Shown piece after piece: positions 47,170-59,150 of a DNA stretch of 64,000 nt; within the stretch, counting starts at the first letter, position 1; every line of letters starts with the position of its first letter. The DNA comes from Miscanthus floridulus (lineage: Eukaryota; Streptophyta; Magnoliopsida; Poales; Poaceae). Location: positions 79,117,922 to 79,181,921 of the forward strand of contig NC_089584.1 of the NCBI RefSeq assembly GCF_019320115.1. Direction: 5' to 3'. The notes below the pieces were generated by a model, which was given only the letters and a program-made list of their open reading frames with translations, had not been told where the DNA came from and did no database searches. The position numbers and the translations under genes are program-made.

Positions 47170-48190
47170 AAAAATGGACTATATAAGTATTGTAGATCTT
47201 GATGAGATGAACAACCTTGTTATTCAGAGTTTTTTCATCTGAGGTCATTTAGTGTCTCATTTGAGCAAGTTTGACCAAGTCAAATTTGGTCAAATGAAAA
47301 AACAACACTTTGACTCTAGTATTATGAACTCTAAATAACTTCAAATTGAAAAGTTTTGAATACCAAGTTTGATCATCTCAGCAAGATCTACAATTGTTGT
47401 TTTGGTCAACTTTCCATTTGAGAAAGTTTGGACGGTTCAAATTTGTGATTTTTAAATTTCAACGCCTACAAACTAGTTTTCGGAACCCTAGGTTATCTCA
47501 AATTGAAAAGTTTTGAATTCCAAGTTTGTTCATCTCATCAAGATATACAATCCTTATATAGTACATTTTTTCATTTGAGAAAGTTTGAACAAAATGTAGA
47601 TCAAATTTCACAAGTGTGTGACATAGTTTCAGAAAGTCTATATGAGATTCAAGAATTTGTAACTAGTGTTTGATAAAACTTTCTCAAATGGGAAAATAAG
47701 CTATGTAAGGATTGTAGATCTTGATGAGATGAACAACCTTGTTATTCAGAGTTTTTTCATCTGAGGTCATTTAGTGTCTCATTTGAGCAAGTTTGACCAA
47801 GTCAAATTTGGTCAAATGAAAAAATAACACTTTGACTCTAGTATTATGAACTCTAAATAACTTCAAATTGAAAAGTTTTGAATACCAAGTTTGTTCATCT
47901 CATCAAGATCTACAATCCTTATATAGTCCATTTTTTCATTTGAGAAAGTTTGAACAAAATGTAGATCAAATTTCACAAGTGTGTGACATAGTTTCAGAAA
48001 GTCTATATGAGATTCAAGAATTTGTGACTAGTGCTTGATAAAACTTTCTCAAATGGGAAAATAAGCTATGTAAGGATTGTAGATCTTGATGAGATGAACA
48101 ACCTTGTTATTCAGAGTTTTTTCATCTGAGGTCATTTAGTGTCTCATTTGAGCAAGTTTGACCAAGTCAAATTTAGTCAAATTAGTGTCT
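47170..48190. repeat. ~358-bp tandem repeats in CACTA
   Basis: The segment containing gattgtagatcttgatgag and aacaaccttgttattcag occurs at about 47190, 47715 and 48075. The last two copies are about 358 bp apart and nearly identical. Units contain caaatttggtcaaatg and gagaaagtttgaacaaaatg motifs in both orientations. This is the kind of AT-rich internal repeat seen in large grass CACTA elements. Confidence 0.85.
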
Positions 48191-48430
48191 CATTATGAAC
48201 TCTAAATGACTTCTGGATGTTGCAATAGAGTGGATGTTCAAATAGAGTCATCTGGATGTTGCAAAGGGTAGTCTCACACACATGCATAAAATGTAGTATC
48301 ACACACATACAAAAATATATAGTCTTACACACGTACACAAATATATAGTCTCACACGCATGCATAAATGAAGCCTTACAAACACACACAACTAGCTAGCC
48401 CGCTGTAACGACTTTCCCATTGACACCTTT

Positions 48431-51400
48431 TCATTCCCATGGCATTATATCTTTGGGGATGTTCTTTTCCACAACACTGATCTTCTTAGGAAAGTCTGTG
48501 AATAATGGCATCTCATCATAGTTATTGTAAGCTTCAACATCGTTCACGCCATCAACTCCAATAATGTGTTGTTTCCCGGAGGTAACCACGTGCTTTGTCT
48601 TCTTCTTCGGGAGGAGGTTACTTTGTGGGTCAGACATATAGAAAACTTGTGCGACACGTGAAGTGAGCACCCAAGGGTCATCTTGGTAGCCTAGATTCTC
48701 GAGGTCCAGGACTCTCAATCCGATCTCGTTCAGTTGGTGTTGTTTGATCCAGCGGCATCGAAACAGGGCCACCGTTATATCCCTTCCATAGTCAAGTTCC
48801 CATATCTCTTCAATGATGCCAAAGTATTGGATCTTTCGCCCTAATCCATCGAGAGCCTCTATTCGAACGCCGCTGTTTTGGTTCACATATTTACTATCCT
48901 TTGCGTGGGTATAGTACGTGTACCCATTGATATCATAAGTATTCCAAGATGTAACTTGTCTCGATGGCCCCTCTGCCAACCTACTGATGGTAATAGAGTC
49001 TATGGTTTCTCCAGGCGGTATGTTTTGGTCCTTCAACCATATAGTTAGTCGTTGCTTGTGCTGTTTCATGACCCAATCATCCGAACGGCCATTTCTCTCC
49101 GCCATAATGATAGCCAAGTGTTCATCAATATACGGTTGCATCAGTTGTGTACTCTGCAAGACACTGTAATGCGCCCGACTCACCTCTTTGTAATCATGGT
49201 CGATGAACACTTTTCTACCACTGGTGCCCTTCCCAGCCAGCCTACCCTTGTGACGAGAATCGGGTTTACCAATCCCTTTCTGTACTTTTAGGTACTCTTG
49301 ACAGCACTCGACGACTTCTTCAGTACTGTAACCCTCTATCATGGAGCCCTCTGGGTATGCTCGATTATGCACGTATCGACTTAAAACCGACATGAACCGC
49401 TCATAGGACCACATTTCATGCAAGTAGCAAGGGCCAAGCGCCTGTATCTGATGAACCATGTGAATCATGAGATGTGGCATTATATCAAAAAAAGCAGGAG
49501 GTAAACACATCTCCAGTTGGTTTTGTGTCTCCACCACAAATTCATGTAGGTCACTCAGCTCTTCCTTGCTAATCGTCTTCTGTGAGATCTTCGAAAAGAA
49601 GTAGCACATGCGGGTGATGGCCATTTTCAAGAACTCTGGCTTTATAGCCCTGATTGCAATAGGTAGAAACACTGTTAGCATCACATGGCAATCGTGAGCC
49701 TTGCAGTGTGTTATTGACAAGTCCTTCATCGACACTAGCTTCTTCACATTTGCTAAAAACCTAGTCGGGACTTTGATCCCCCTCAGGAAAGTGCATATAG
49801 CTCTCTTCTCGTCTGGTGTTAGGTTGAAGCACCCGCAGGCAGAGTGTATTTTCCATTAGCCTCAGGTACCGGGTGAAGCTGTGGCATCATGTTTAGCTGC
49901 ACCATGTCTTTCTGTGCTTTCAGACCATCCTTTGACTTGCCTGTGTCCATCAAGGTAGCAATGAGACTCTCAAAGACATTCTTTTGTACGTGCATAGCAT
50001 CAATGGCATGGGGGACCTCCAAGTCTGGCCAATAAGGCAGATACTGAAAGAAGATCGATTGTTTCTTGAAAGGTATGCCTTCGATAGGAGGTGTGCTTCT
50101 ATCTCTGTTCGTCCCATCTGGATTCTTCTTTCCATAGACGACGCGTATATTTTTCACCATTCTGTACACATGTTCTCTGTTATGACGTCTCTCCGGAGGG
50201 GGTTCAATCTCTAGGGCGTTGTCATAAAATCTAAAGAATAATTTGCTGCGGTACTTGTGACTTGTCTTTAAGAAGCGTCGGTTCCTTAGGTAAACTATCT
50301 TCTTGGATGCATCCAGGTACACCCATGTAGTACCATCCAAGCAAACCAAGCATCCCGTCTTCCCTTTGATCTGTCCAGACAAAGCAAACAACATGGGGTA
50401 ATCATTGGTAGTAACAAATATTATTGCTCTACATATGAAGTCCTCCTTTCGGAACGCATCGTACATCTGCTCCCCATGCCTCCATAGTCTCTCCATTTCT
50501 TGCATCAAGGGCTCGAGGAACACGTCTATATCAATGCCTGGTTGTTTAGGGCCAGAAATAAGAATAGTGAGGAGAAGGTACTTTCTCTTCTGACACAACC
50601 ATGTTGGGATGTTGTACATGGTCAAGATCACTGGCCATGTGCTGTGGTTGCTCATCCTCTCATTGAAGGGATTCATTCCATCGGTGCTCAGGCCAAACCG
50701 TACATTCCTTGGGTCATCGCTGAATTCTTTGTGCTTCTCATCAAACCTTTGCCACTGACTACAATCAGCCGGGTGTGCAATCTTATCATCATCCACCTTG
50801 CGCTCATCATCCCACCATGTCATGAGTGCGGCTTCTTTAGGGTTTAGGAACATACATCTCAAGCGGTCGGTCACTGGCAGGTACCACATTACCAGGGCAG
50901 GAATTCTTCTCTACTTTGCATCGTTGCCTAATGGAGTGTCCTCTAGGGGCTGAGATTCTTGTACCACCTTTTTTGTACCCTTCTTATTCCTCTTTTTCCC
51001 TGTGGATGGTTCGTCCCCACCGTAAAGGTCATTGTTCTTGTACCGGCTGGCCCCACACCGGGGACATTTATCCAATGACTTGAACGTTTCACCACGAAAA
51101 AGTATACAGTGGTTGGGGCATGCATGTATTTTTTCAACCCCCATTGTCAATGGACTTATGATCTTCTTCGCTTGGTATGTGTTGGCGGGAACTGAGTTTG
51201 GTTGTGGCAGCACCCATGACAGGAGATGCAATAGATCATTGAAACTACAGTCTGACCAGCCGTACTTAGCCTTCAGGATGAGCAGCTCAAGCACGAAACG
51301 TAGCAATGTCCAATGTATCGAACAACCCTTTTCAACACCATACACAGTCTCCTTCGATGCTTTTGTCACTTTTTCCAAATTTTCTAGACCTTTCGGGCTA

Positions 51401-51894
51401 TTTAGTAAAATCTCTGGTCCAAGGGTTCGAATCATGTCATCTAAATCATCTTCAACTCCGACACGTGCTCCATCATCATTATTGGCACCACCTTCGTCGT
51501 TACCATCCCAACCACCAGCATCACCACCTTGTTCATTGCCAAACTCGAAATCCGTTTGTGCATCAAGCTCGGCTGAATATTGGGACAGGGATTCTATGGT
51601 TTCATCGTCGTATTCCTCCTCATCCTCGTCGTTAACAATAACCGTTTCACCATGATGAATCCACACTGTGTAGTCCTCAACAAATCCTCGTATAATCAAA
51701 TGTGATCTGATGATAGTCACATCTGTTCATGCCATACGGTTCTTGCAATCTTTACAGGGGCAAATAATTGTATCCTTATTCTCTTTCAATGTCGTTGCAT
51801 GCTTCGTTGCGGCTTCAATAAATTTATCCACCTCTTCACGGAAACCTGCCTTGAACCTTAACGAACCATACATCCAAGAGTTTCTGTACTCCAT
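48431..51894 (-). pseudogene. TNP2-type CACTA transposase (Transposase_21, DUF4218, DUF4216)
   Basis: The start is ATG at 51894: MEYRNSWMYGSLRFKAGF, then a CPCKDCKNR zinc-binding motif. The middle has GWSDCSFNDLLHLL, the CPNHCILFRGE and CPRCGASRY cysteine pairs, and DGMNPFNERMSNHSTWP, with the catalytic-region Transposase_21 context. The C-terminal part has THCKAHDCHVML and FFDIMPHLMIHMVHQIQAL (DUF4218) and VRIEALDGLGRKIQYFGIIE (DUF4216), ending KDIMPWE at 48431. Lesions: TGA after KNRMA (normally MAW-T, so TGG to TGA, about 51728); TAG at 50911-50913 in frame; and a frameshift near 49835-49850 (TLPAG to FNLTPDEK). Otherwise it is full length on one strand. In CACTA elements this protein cuts the termini. 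Confidence 0.92.
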
Positions 51895-52645
51895 CTTTTA
51901 CAACAACAACAAAATAAACATTAAAGGACTACTTATTCAGATATATATAAAAATTAATCAAAGTAATAATTATTTGAGAATAATTGTATATACCTCAGAT
52001 ATATATGAATATAAATCTAATATAATTACATGAAGCATACAAACACACCATGGTAGAGGAAAATTAATTAATGGCCCATTTATCCATAAATAATTAAAAT
52101 ACATATTTATTGATTACAATAAACAATTTCAAAGACAACAATTAGCAATAATTATACTTTACACAATATCTTTCGTACAAACCCTAGTCCAATTTTATCA
52201 AACATAAATTTACAAAAACGAAATTAATAAAAAAACCAAACCCTAGATCTAGATCACATGCACATGAAACATCCATAAAACTAACTAATGGTTCACTAAA
52301 ATCAAGAAACATGGACCAAATAAGGGTATGATCTTGTTCTCCTCCCTAATTTACCCTAATACATTTAAAAGTTGGGTCTAATTTGCTCATAAATAGCTCA
52401 AGCACCATAGAAGAGAGAGAAAAACAAAACTCTAATTATTCACTAATCAACCATTAAAACTTCAAAAAAAAGTGTGGAATAGCATTTTCTTACCTTCTAC
52501 AACCTCTCCACCAAAGAATTTGAGACCAAAACCTTCCCCACTTAGTAGAGCAATTTTTGGGAGGTGCCCAAGCCCTCCCCAACTTTCTTTCACGGGTTGG
52601 AGTGAATGACCCGAGGAGGAAGAAAGTGCTGCTTCAGTTTTATAT
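51895..52645. other. CACTA 5' leader upstream of the transposase
   Basis: This is AT-rich DNA with no supported gene, between the transposase start codon and the right subterminal repeats. It presumably holds the element promoter, but I see no definite TATA box or initiator. Confidence 0.4.
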
Positions 52646-52963
52646 GGGGTCATTTGTAGGGGCGGCTGGTGATTGAACCGCCCCTACAAATAGAAGCTAT
52701 AAATACGGGCCATTTTTAGGGGCGGCTCAATCATCAGCCGCCTCTACAAATACCATTTCTAGAGGCGGCTGGTGATTGAGCCGCCCCTAAAAATCATACT
52801 CCATTTGTAGGGGCGGCTTGTATCACCAGCCGTCCCTGCTGTTCCATTTGTAGGAGCGGCTGGTGTCTGGGCACCCGAGCACGTCACTGTAGGGGCGGCT
52901 CCATTACCAGCCGCTCCTACAAAAAAAATTGAACCGTTGCTACAAATCGTTTTCTACGTAGTG
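52646..52963. repeat. right subterminal hairpin repeats and terminus of CACTA
   Basis: Four to five hairpin units of the taggggcggct type match the left array and end in ttttctacgtagtg, the inverted CACTA terminus. Confidence 0.9.
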
Positions 52964-54569
52964 GTATGTTTAAATATCTGATAGGATAGTTAGCAACGCA
53001 ACACACCGCACGTGTCGCGCGTACGTATCTGATTTTCAATGACCTGATATTTCACGGCTGTCTGGTTGTTGGACTCGACGGGGCGGTAGTGTGAAAGTAG
53101 GGGAGTACTACTTGACGGGACATGCTTGCTCAGCTGCATGCAGGAAATTGTTCCCTGCGTCGTGTACGTGAATGAACATGTCGTCTGTATGAACATGATA
53201 CTTCTACCTTGCATGTAGTGTGAATAATGATTGTAGCGTGTGAAACCCTGCATCATGCTCATGAATATTGAATTAATTAATATATTTTTTGTTTTTCATG
53301 ATTACTTGTCGGCATGTGATATATTATAGTCATGAAAGTAACTATGTTTAGATAAATATTTTTTCAAATGGCTACATAGTTTACGTGGCACATAGAATCA
53401 CATCATGTATACATTAATCGCTGCAGCTTGTCTTATAAACAGTGAAATGAAACCCCCAGTTAAAGAGTCAGTTTCAATTCTCAATTAAGTCTTCAAAACT
53501 GACATGGCAGTTGTTGACGATAGTTAACAACCATTATAAACCGTCAATATAACATGCATAAAGGTATAAATATAGTCACCAACAAAGGCCTAGGGGTTTA
53601 AACTAATAAATTACACAAGTTTTAGTGAATCTGTATTTTCTGTAGGGTTTATTAAGAAAACCGTCAAGGTGGACCTACGTATCAGATTTAATCGTGTTTA
53701 TCCACAGCGAAAAGGACTCTAGAAGACTCGAGGGGACTCCGCGCCGAGGCAGAGAGGCAGAGGCTGCCAGGTGTGGCCGGACCTACAGGGCGGCCGGCCC
53801 TAGGGGGGCATTGTCAGCCTCCGCATTGCAATGTCGGTTCTCCATCGCCTCCTAGGTTGCATCTACGCCGTCTTTTAAGTTGGTTTGATCCAAGGGCTCA
53901 CGCTGGACTATCCATGTCGATGTTTTGAACCGTCGACAAGTAAATTTGTATTTGCGTGTCTGGCCTGGATGATGTACTCGGAGGACACAAGGGTTTATAC
54001 TGGTTCGGGCGGAATGTCCCTACGTTCAGTTTGAGGCTGCTTGTGTTACCGACACTTGTTTGTAGTAGGGGTTACAAACGGGCGAGAGCGGGAGAAGGTC
54101 CCAAGTCTCTAATGGAAGGATCGAATGGAGTTGAGTCTAGTTGAACTCAGTTCCTTTCAGCCTTGAGCCGTTTAGCCCTTGAGCCGTTTATCCGTTGCCT
54201 TCGTGGGGCGTCCTGCTTCCCCTTTTATAGATGAAAGGGAAGGCGCAGGTTACATGAAAGAAATAGAAAGAGCAGAAAAGCGAGGGAGAAGAAGGCCTCC
54301 GGAGTCGCGGTGCCCTCCATCTCCTTCATGCGGGTCCCACTAGCCCTGTGGATGATGACGGGAACGGCTCCACGTCGCGACCCTGTTCACCACTAGCGTC
54401 ACACGCGGGCGCCATCAGCTGGTCATGGCGCCCCATTCCGTCCTAACAGACAGCATGGTCAACAGGTATCTCTGACGGAAAATCATGCAGGGATTAGGTA
54501 GCATAGCGCCAGCACGCCCGACACTGTTAGCAACGTGAGTCCTCAGGTATGGCACATCGTGGCCGCGGG
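52964..54569. other. repeat-derived DNA, part of a high-copy LTR-type sequence
   Basis: 52964-52990 continues the MITE-like repeat cut by CACTA. From about 53640 the sequence changes to GC-richer DNA with gggtttatactggttcgg (about 53990) and ccttttatagatgaaaggg (about 54220). Both motifs recur near 63150 and 63450. This suggests an LTR fragment of a grass retrotransposon whose ends I could not define. No gene is supported. Confidence 0.45.
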
Positions 54570-57500
54570 TGTGGCAGAACCATCCAAAATAACACGCTTA
54601 CGGAGGTGCTCGTCTTCCACTAGACTCTAAGCACCCCGAAAGCAAGCTACAGTGGGTGGTATCCGTCGGGCACACTTCAAGGGAGAACCCGAAAGATCCA
54701 CATTTTTTCCAAGAATCCAATAATAAGAACGAGTTACAATACTTGTCCAATTCATACATCAGAAGTTCTTAGAAATTACATTATTACATTACCAAATGTC
54801 AGAGTGCGGAATAATAAACAGCGGAATTTAAAAATAAATATCTAGCGATAAAGGGCGAGGATCCGTCTGAGCCCACCAGAAGAATCCTCCACACAAAGGT
54901 ACTTCTCATGCATTACCTGCAACAGGGGTAAATAAACCCTGAGTACATAATGTACTCGCAAGACTTATCTGACTAGTGGGAATAATTTCCCGACTCCAAG
55001 GAGTATGATAAGCTTTATGGTTTGCTGGTTTTCTTTTTGGCAGAAAGCAATACTAATAGTGAGTCCTTATTTATGTTATTATTACCAGCCGTATTACGTT
55101 ATTATCTATCCAGTCTATATAAGCGTCTGTTCTACTTTCAAGCAAGAGTTGAGCAATCAGTTCCATTTTCTCATCTTCCATCTTTTAGTTCTTACTATGG
55201 TGCTAGACACGAAACAAACCATACCGGATCGCTCGGCGATTCGCGAATCAATGCCTCCAGCTGGGTACCCCAAAAACACACGCCCCCCTTGTATCCTAGG
55301 CACAAGCAGGACTAACACATCCCCCTCCTGTCCTGGGTGTCTAGGTCCCCGTCCAAACTTGGACTCTAAGCCCCCACTCCTGAGTCCTGGACTTAGTGCG
55401 GTGCAAGGACCTCCACCATCTCTGTCTCCAATCAGTCAGTCCGGAAAGAGCCGGATCCATGACAAAAGAGCAAAGAGTCTTCTCTACGCCCATACCCAAG
55501 TATGTGCTCGGGATAATAAGTCTGTGACTTGCCCACGATGCCTTATGCAATGACCGGTCCTTAATCGACATAGATAGGGAAAAAGTGTAACCAAGCTATG
55601 CCTTGTTGGCCGTAGGACACAACCCCTTACACCCACCAATACCCAAACCACATCCCTGCCCGGTCATCATTTACCTTTACAACATTTTACCATGAGTGAT
55701 CATATTTATCACCTATTTATGGGTAACGGCAGGTTACTCACGCTACCGATATCCTGAGCATAGCAGCTACTTGACCTGTACTAGTAGGACTCATAGGTAG
55801 ATATATTTATGCATGTAGTTTCTATAAAATACCTGTACGTATATGCACATCATATATATATATATATATTAAGTGATCATAAAATAGGGGTTATACACCG
55901 GGGCTTGCCTTGGGTAGGCGACGGGTCAGCAAAGTCAGCACCAAAAGGCTCCGGGGCTCCCTCCTGCACGAGGATCTCCTCCTCGTACTCCTCAATGACT
56001 TCCTCGTACTCTTGTTCGTCGACGAACACAAACTCTACCAACTCATGATCTACATGCATAAAATGATGAAGCAATACTTAGTAATATAGCAACAGCAACT
56101 CTTAAAATAAAAGTATATCTATCTAACTACTAGCTAGTGCTACCGGCTAAGGTACTAAGTTACCTACTGTTACCACTAACAAGTACGAAGCATGACATAC
56201 ATTATCACAGCAACTAAAGGTATTCTTACTCCTAATACCGAATATATGATAACACAAGGCTAATAGCTACTCTATTTATCAACTTATTCTAGGGCTACAA
56301 AATTTACAGCAAGTACAAAATAATCTAGTGAGCCTACTATAAAATTTTCATAGCTATAGCTATCTCCAATTTACCACAAAAATTCCTACAATTATTAATC
56401 TACATAATACTAAGCTCTCTAGTTTGAATTTATGAACCTACCATTGTCATAGCTAATTGTAATCTAACTACACTAATAGGTGGATGGTATTTTTGTGAAC
56501 CTAACAAACTTGGTTTCACTATTTTTGGACATCTATAGAATTTACTATAATTTATCAAAGTTCAGCTCAAAACTTAATTGAATAAACGTTTATACTTCAT
56601 TGGAAATTTGAAAACGTATTCCACTGCGTGGCCCAACTCGCGACGCGGCTTGGACCACCATAGCGACCCGCGCGGCCCATGCGACGTCCCATTCCCGCGA
56701 CAGCGGCCCAACGCGGGGAGACCCATGCGCGCACCGGCAAATATGCAAAAGAGACCCCGACTTTCCGCTAAATGAATCTATCGTCCCTTCTACTATTCTA
56801 CTCTCTCACTGACGCTCGCATTTATCCCCCTGTCTCATCTCGAATTTATGTTATGACACCCTCGGCCAGATTTTACAGAGGCCGCAGCGTCTTCGGCCAA
56901 CGTCGGTGAGCACAGACCCTCTCAGCAGCAATACTCGCCACCGAGACACTCCTCAGCGCAAACACAGTTGAACGAGGTACCCATCATCATGATTGGTGGT
57001 GTACAGAGGCACAGCCGTGCACCATGGCGGGGTTTGGCCGCGATGACGCCGATGTCAGCTAAACGTCCAGCCTAGCGCTACCACTACTCCTAGCCTCCAT
57101 TCCTAGAGTATCGATAACACCCTAGAGGTTCTAGATACAACCATCCTTCTCCTAATCCAACCGACCACGGACACAGTGGCGACACGGTGTCCGCCGGCAG
57201 TGGTCACGCACTCCGGTGAGCCTTGGCCCCAATTGACTCACCCAGCTATCCTAGGAGTAGGAGGGCCTTACCAGCAACGCGTAGGATGGCTTGGACGAGG
57301 TCATTGGGCATGGCAAGGCAACTGGTCATGTATGTGGGGTCGCTCTAGTTCTCGGCAAGCGCGGCGATGACGTTCTCGGTGACCTGCAGCTCCGTCGGTG
57401 AAACCGCTAGACGAGCGAGGCCACCAAGTCAATCACTATGTAAAGCACAGCCTAATTGAAACAGTGGAGCACCATGCGAAGCCCTGGCCATGCGCCCGCT

Positions 57501-58790
57501 TCAACGGCCATGATGGACCACCGCGAGGGGAATGCCGAACGCCCCTCATTACTTCACTGTAGGCCGAATGAACGTCGGGACGACTCCAATCGGAAGCTAA
57601 CTACCCAAGCTCGTAGTGTGTACGGTTAATTGGAAAAATATGGAGAATGCGAGGCCAATTGCAAGGGCGACGCCTACGAACTTATGGCGGCCAGCGATGG
57701 CAAAAACTTAAATTGACACCCCTCCATTGTACCACCGCAACAGTGGTAGGTTAGGCATGAAGCTATCCTCCCACTCAACCACCAAACGTGCTCGGTAACA
57801 AGGATGGGGCCAGCTCATTGGTTTGGCTTTGGCGTGGCTCGGTCGGCCGACGACCTTCCAGGCGACGTGACAGAAACCTTTGGCGTGGCCTCGTGCGCAA
57901 ACGTGAAAACGAGGGCAAGCAGGGCACGCCCACGTGCGCGTAGCCGAACATCAACGGGAGTAGTAGCTGTGCGGCAGCGGCGGACAACGTAGTGTGACCG
58001 GGGTGCAGTGTGACACGACAGCGAGCAACAGCTTTGGGCGGACGCGATGGAGGGGCAGCGTAGCCAGGCTTGCCGGGCCCAGCGTGCACGCGTGCCGTGT
58101 GCCAGAGCGCGGCTACAAGAGGCCGTGGCCGGCAGCACAAAGCCAAACGCGCGGGTGTGCGTGCGCAGGTGCGATGGGTGGTCGGCGCGGCAATGCCAAG
58201 TGCCGGACGGTGACCGCGCCCAGGTGTTGGCACCATCCAAACATGCAACTTGCACACTTTTTTAAGTTACTACAAAAATCAACACGATGATCCAGTAACT
58301 ACACCACCTATTTTATGCTCTAGCTGGTATATCAGGCTACTAGAGGAAACCCTAAAACCATGCCACTACCTAATCCGATCGTTCTACAAAAACTGCCGAA
58401 CGTAGCTTCGTCAACACATTGTTCGACGTGGGAAATTTCCTCTAAGTCCTAACGATTTCGCGTCGAATGCGATTTTTAAGTTACCCGATACACTAGCTAG
58501 CGAATCCCGTTCTTGACCGCACGTATTTCATCGTCGCCTATGAAGTTTGGGCTACCAACTTTACTATGTTTCGCTGATGCGTTCCATAGCATTTCTGTCC
58601 GATAAAAATTCATTTAGAACCCTAAGTGATAATACGCGACATGAAATATAACATTCGTTTCTTGTTTCAAATGAACATTTCAAGTTCCGAATATCGATAT
58701 ATACTCTATATTACACACATTTACACACAAGTATGATGCTCATGCAGTGTTTTAGCAAAAACAGTACAGTGTAACACCGTGGGTGTTACA
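54570..58790 (-). mobile_element. 4.2-kb solo LTR, probably Del/Tekay-type gypsy
   Basis: On the minus strand the unit starts TGTAACACCCACGGTGTTAC and ends GGTTCTGCCACA. It is flanked by the 5-bp repeat gcggg at 54565-54569 and 58791-58795. There are no coding motifs or internal domain, so it is a solo LTR left by recombination. The TGTAACACCC start and the very long LTR fit Del/Tekay chromoviruses, which is inference. It contains a GC-rich part at about 56600-58260 where open frames occur on both strands without domain content. Confidence 0.85.
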
Positions 58791-58869
58791 GCGGGTCATG
58801 TCAAGATGCGCCCATTCTTTTTTTATGTCAGAAGTTTGACCCTGGGTTCATACTCTTCGACCTGTAGTG

Positions 58870-59150
58870 GTTGAAGGCAGTACGGACCCTCATCGGGTGA
58901 GGCGAAATCCCCCTTCGAGGGGTCTAGCGAGGTGAGGTCCATGCCCGAGCGGTCGGACGAGATGGAGCCCGCACCCTCAGGGTCGGATGTGATGGAGTCC
59001 GCGCCCTCAGGGTCAGGTGAGATGGAGCCCGCTCCCTCGGGGTCGGGCGTGACGGAGTCCGCACCCTCAGGGGCGGGTGACACAGAGCCCACACCCTCAG
59101 GGCTAGGAGAGGCGAAGACCGCGCCAGAGGGGTCTGGCTAGATGGAGCCC
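58870..59150. repeat. ~30-bp GC-rich repeats (left part)
   Basis: Units of the form gagatggagcccgcaccctcagggtcggg repeat about seven times. The array is cut by the solo LTR at 59151 and resumes at 61254. It is open on both strands (a PEGADS-type repeat peptide), but I regard it as LTR U3 repeats, not a gene. Confidence 0.85.

Larger units (their letters stand above)
39062..52963 (-). mobile_element. CACTA (En/Spm) transposon, 13.9 kb
   Basis: The left end reads tactacaaaaagc (CACTACAAAAA-type with one change), and the complement of the right end reads cactacgtagaaaacg. Both ends carry arrays of taggggcggc hairpin repeats. Inside, both genes are on the minus strand: a TNP2-type transposase at the right and a TNPA-like/Ulp1 gene at the left. 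This is the usual En/Spm architecture. A third hairpin block at 46995-47086 leaves open the possibility of two fused or nested CACTA elements. A clean 3-bp TSD is not seen (cat on the left, gta on the right). Confidence 0.85.

Noticed and set aside
57775..58290. Pair of opposite-strand open frames in the 4.2-kb solo LTR
   Set aside because: They lie in a GC-rich part of an LTR, overlap on opposite strands and show no domain.
58823..59141. Acidic repeat protein (PEGADS-type) on either strand
   Set aside because: The frames come from a 30-bp array in an LTR that a solo LTR interrupts; no start context or neighbours support a gene.
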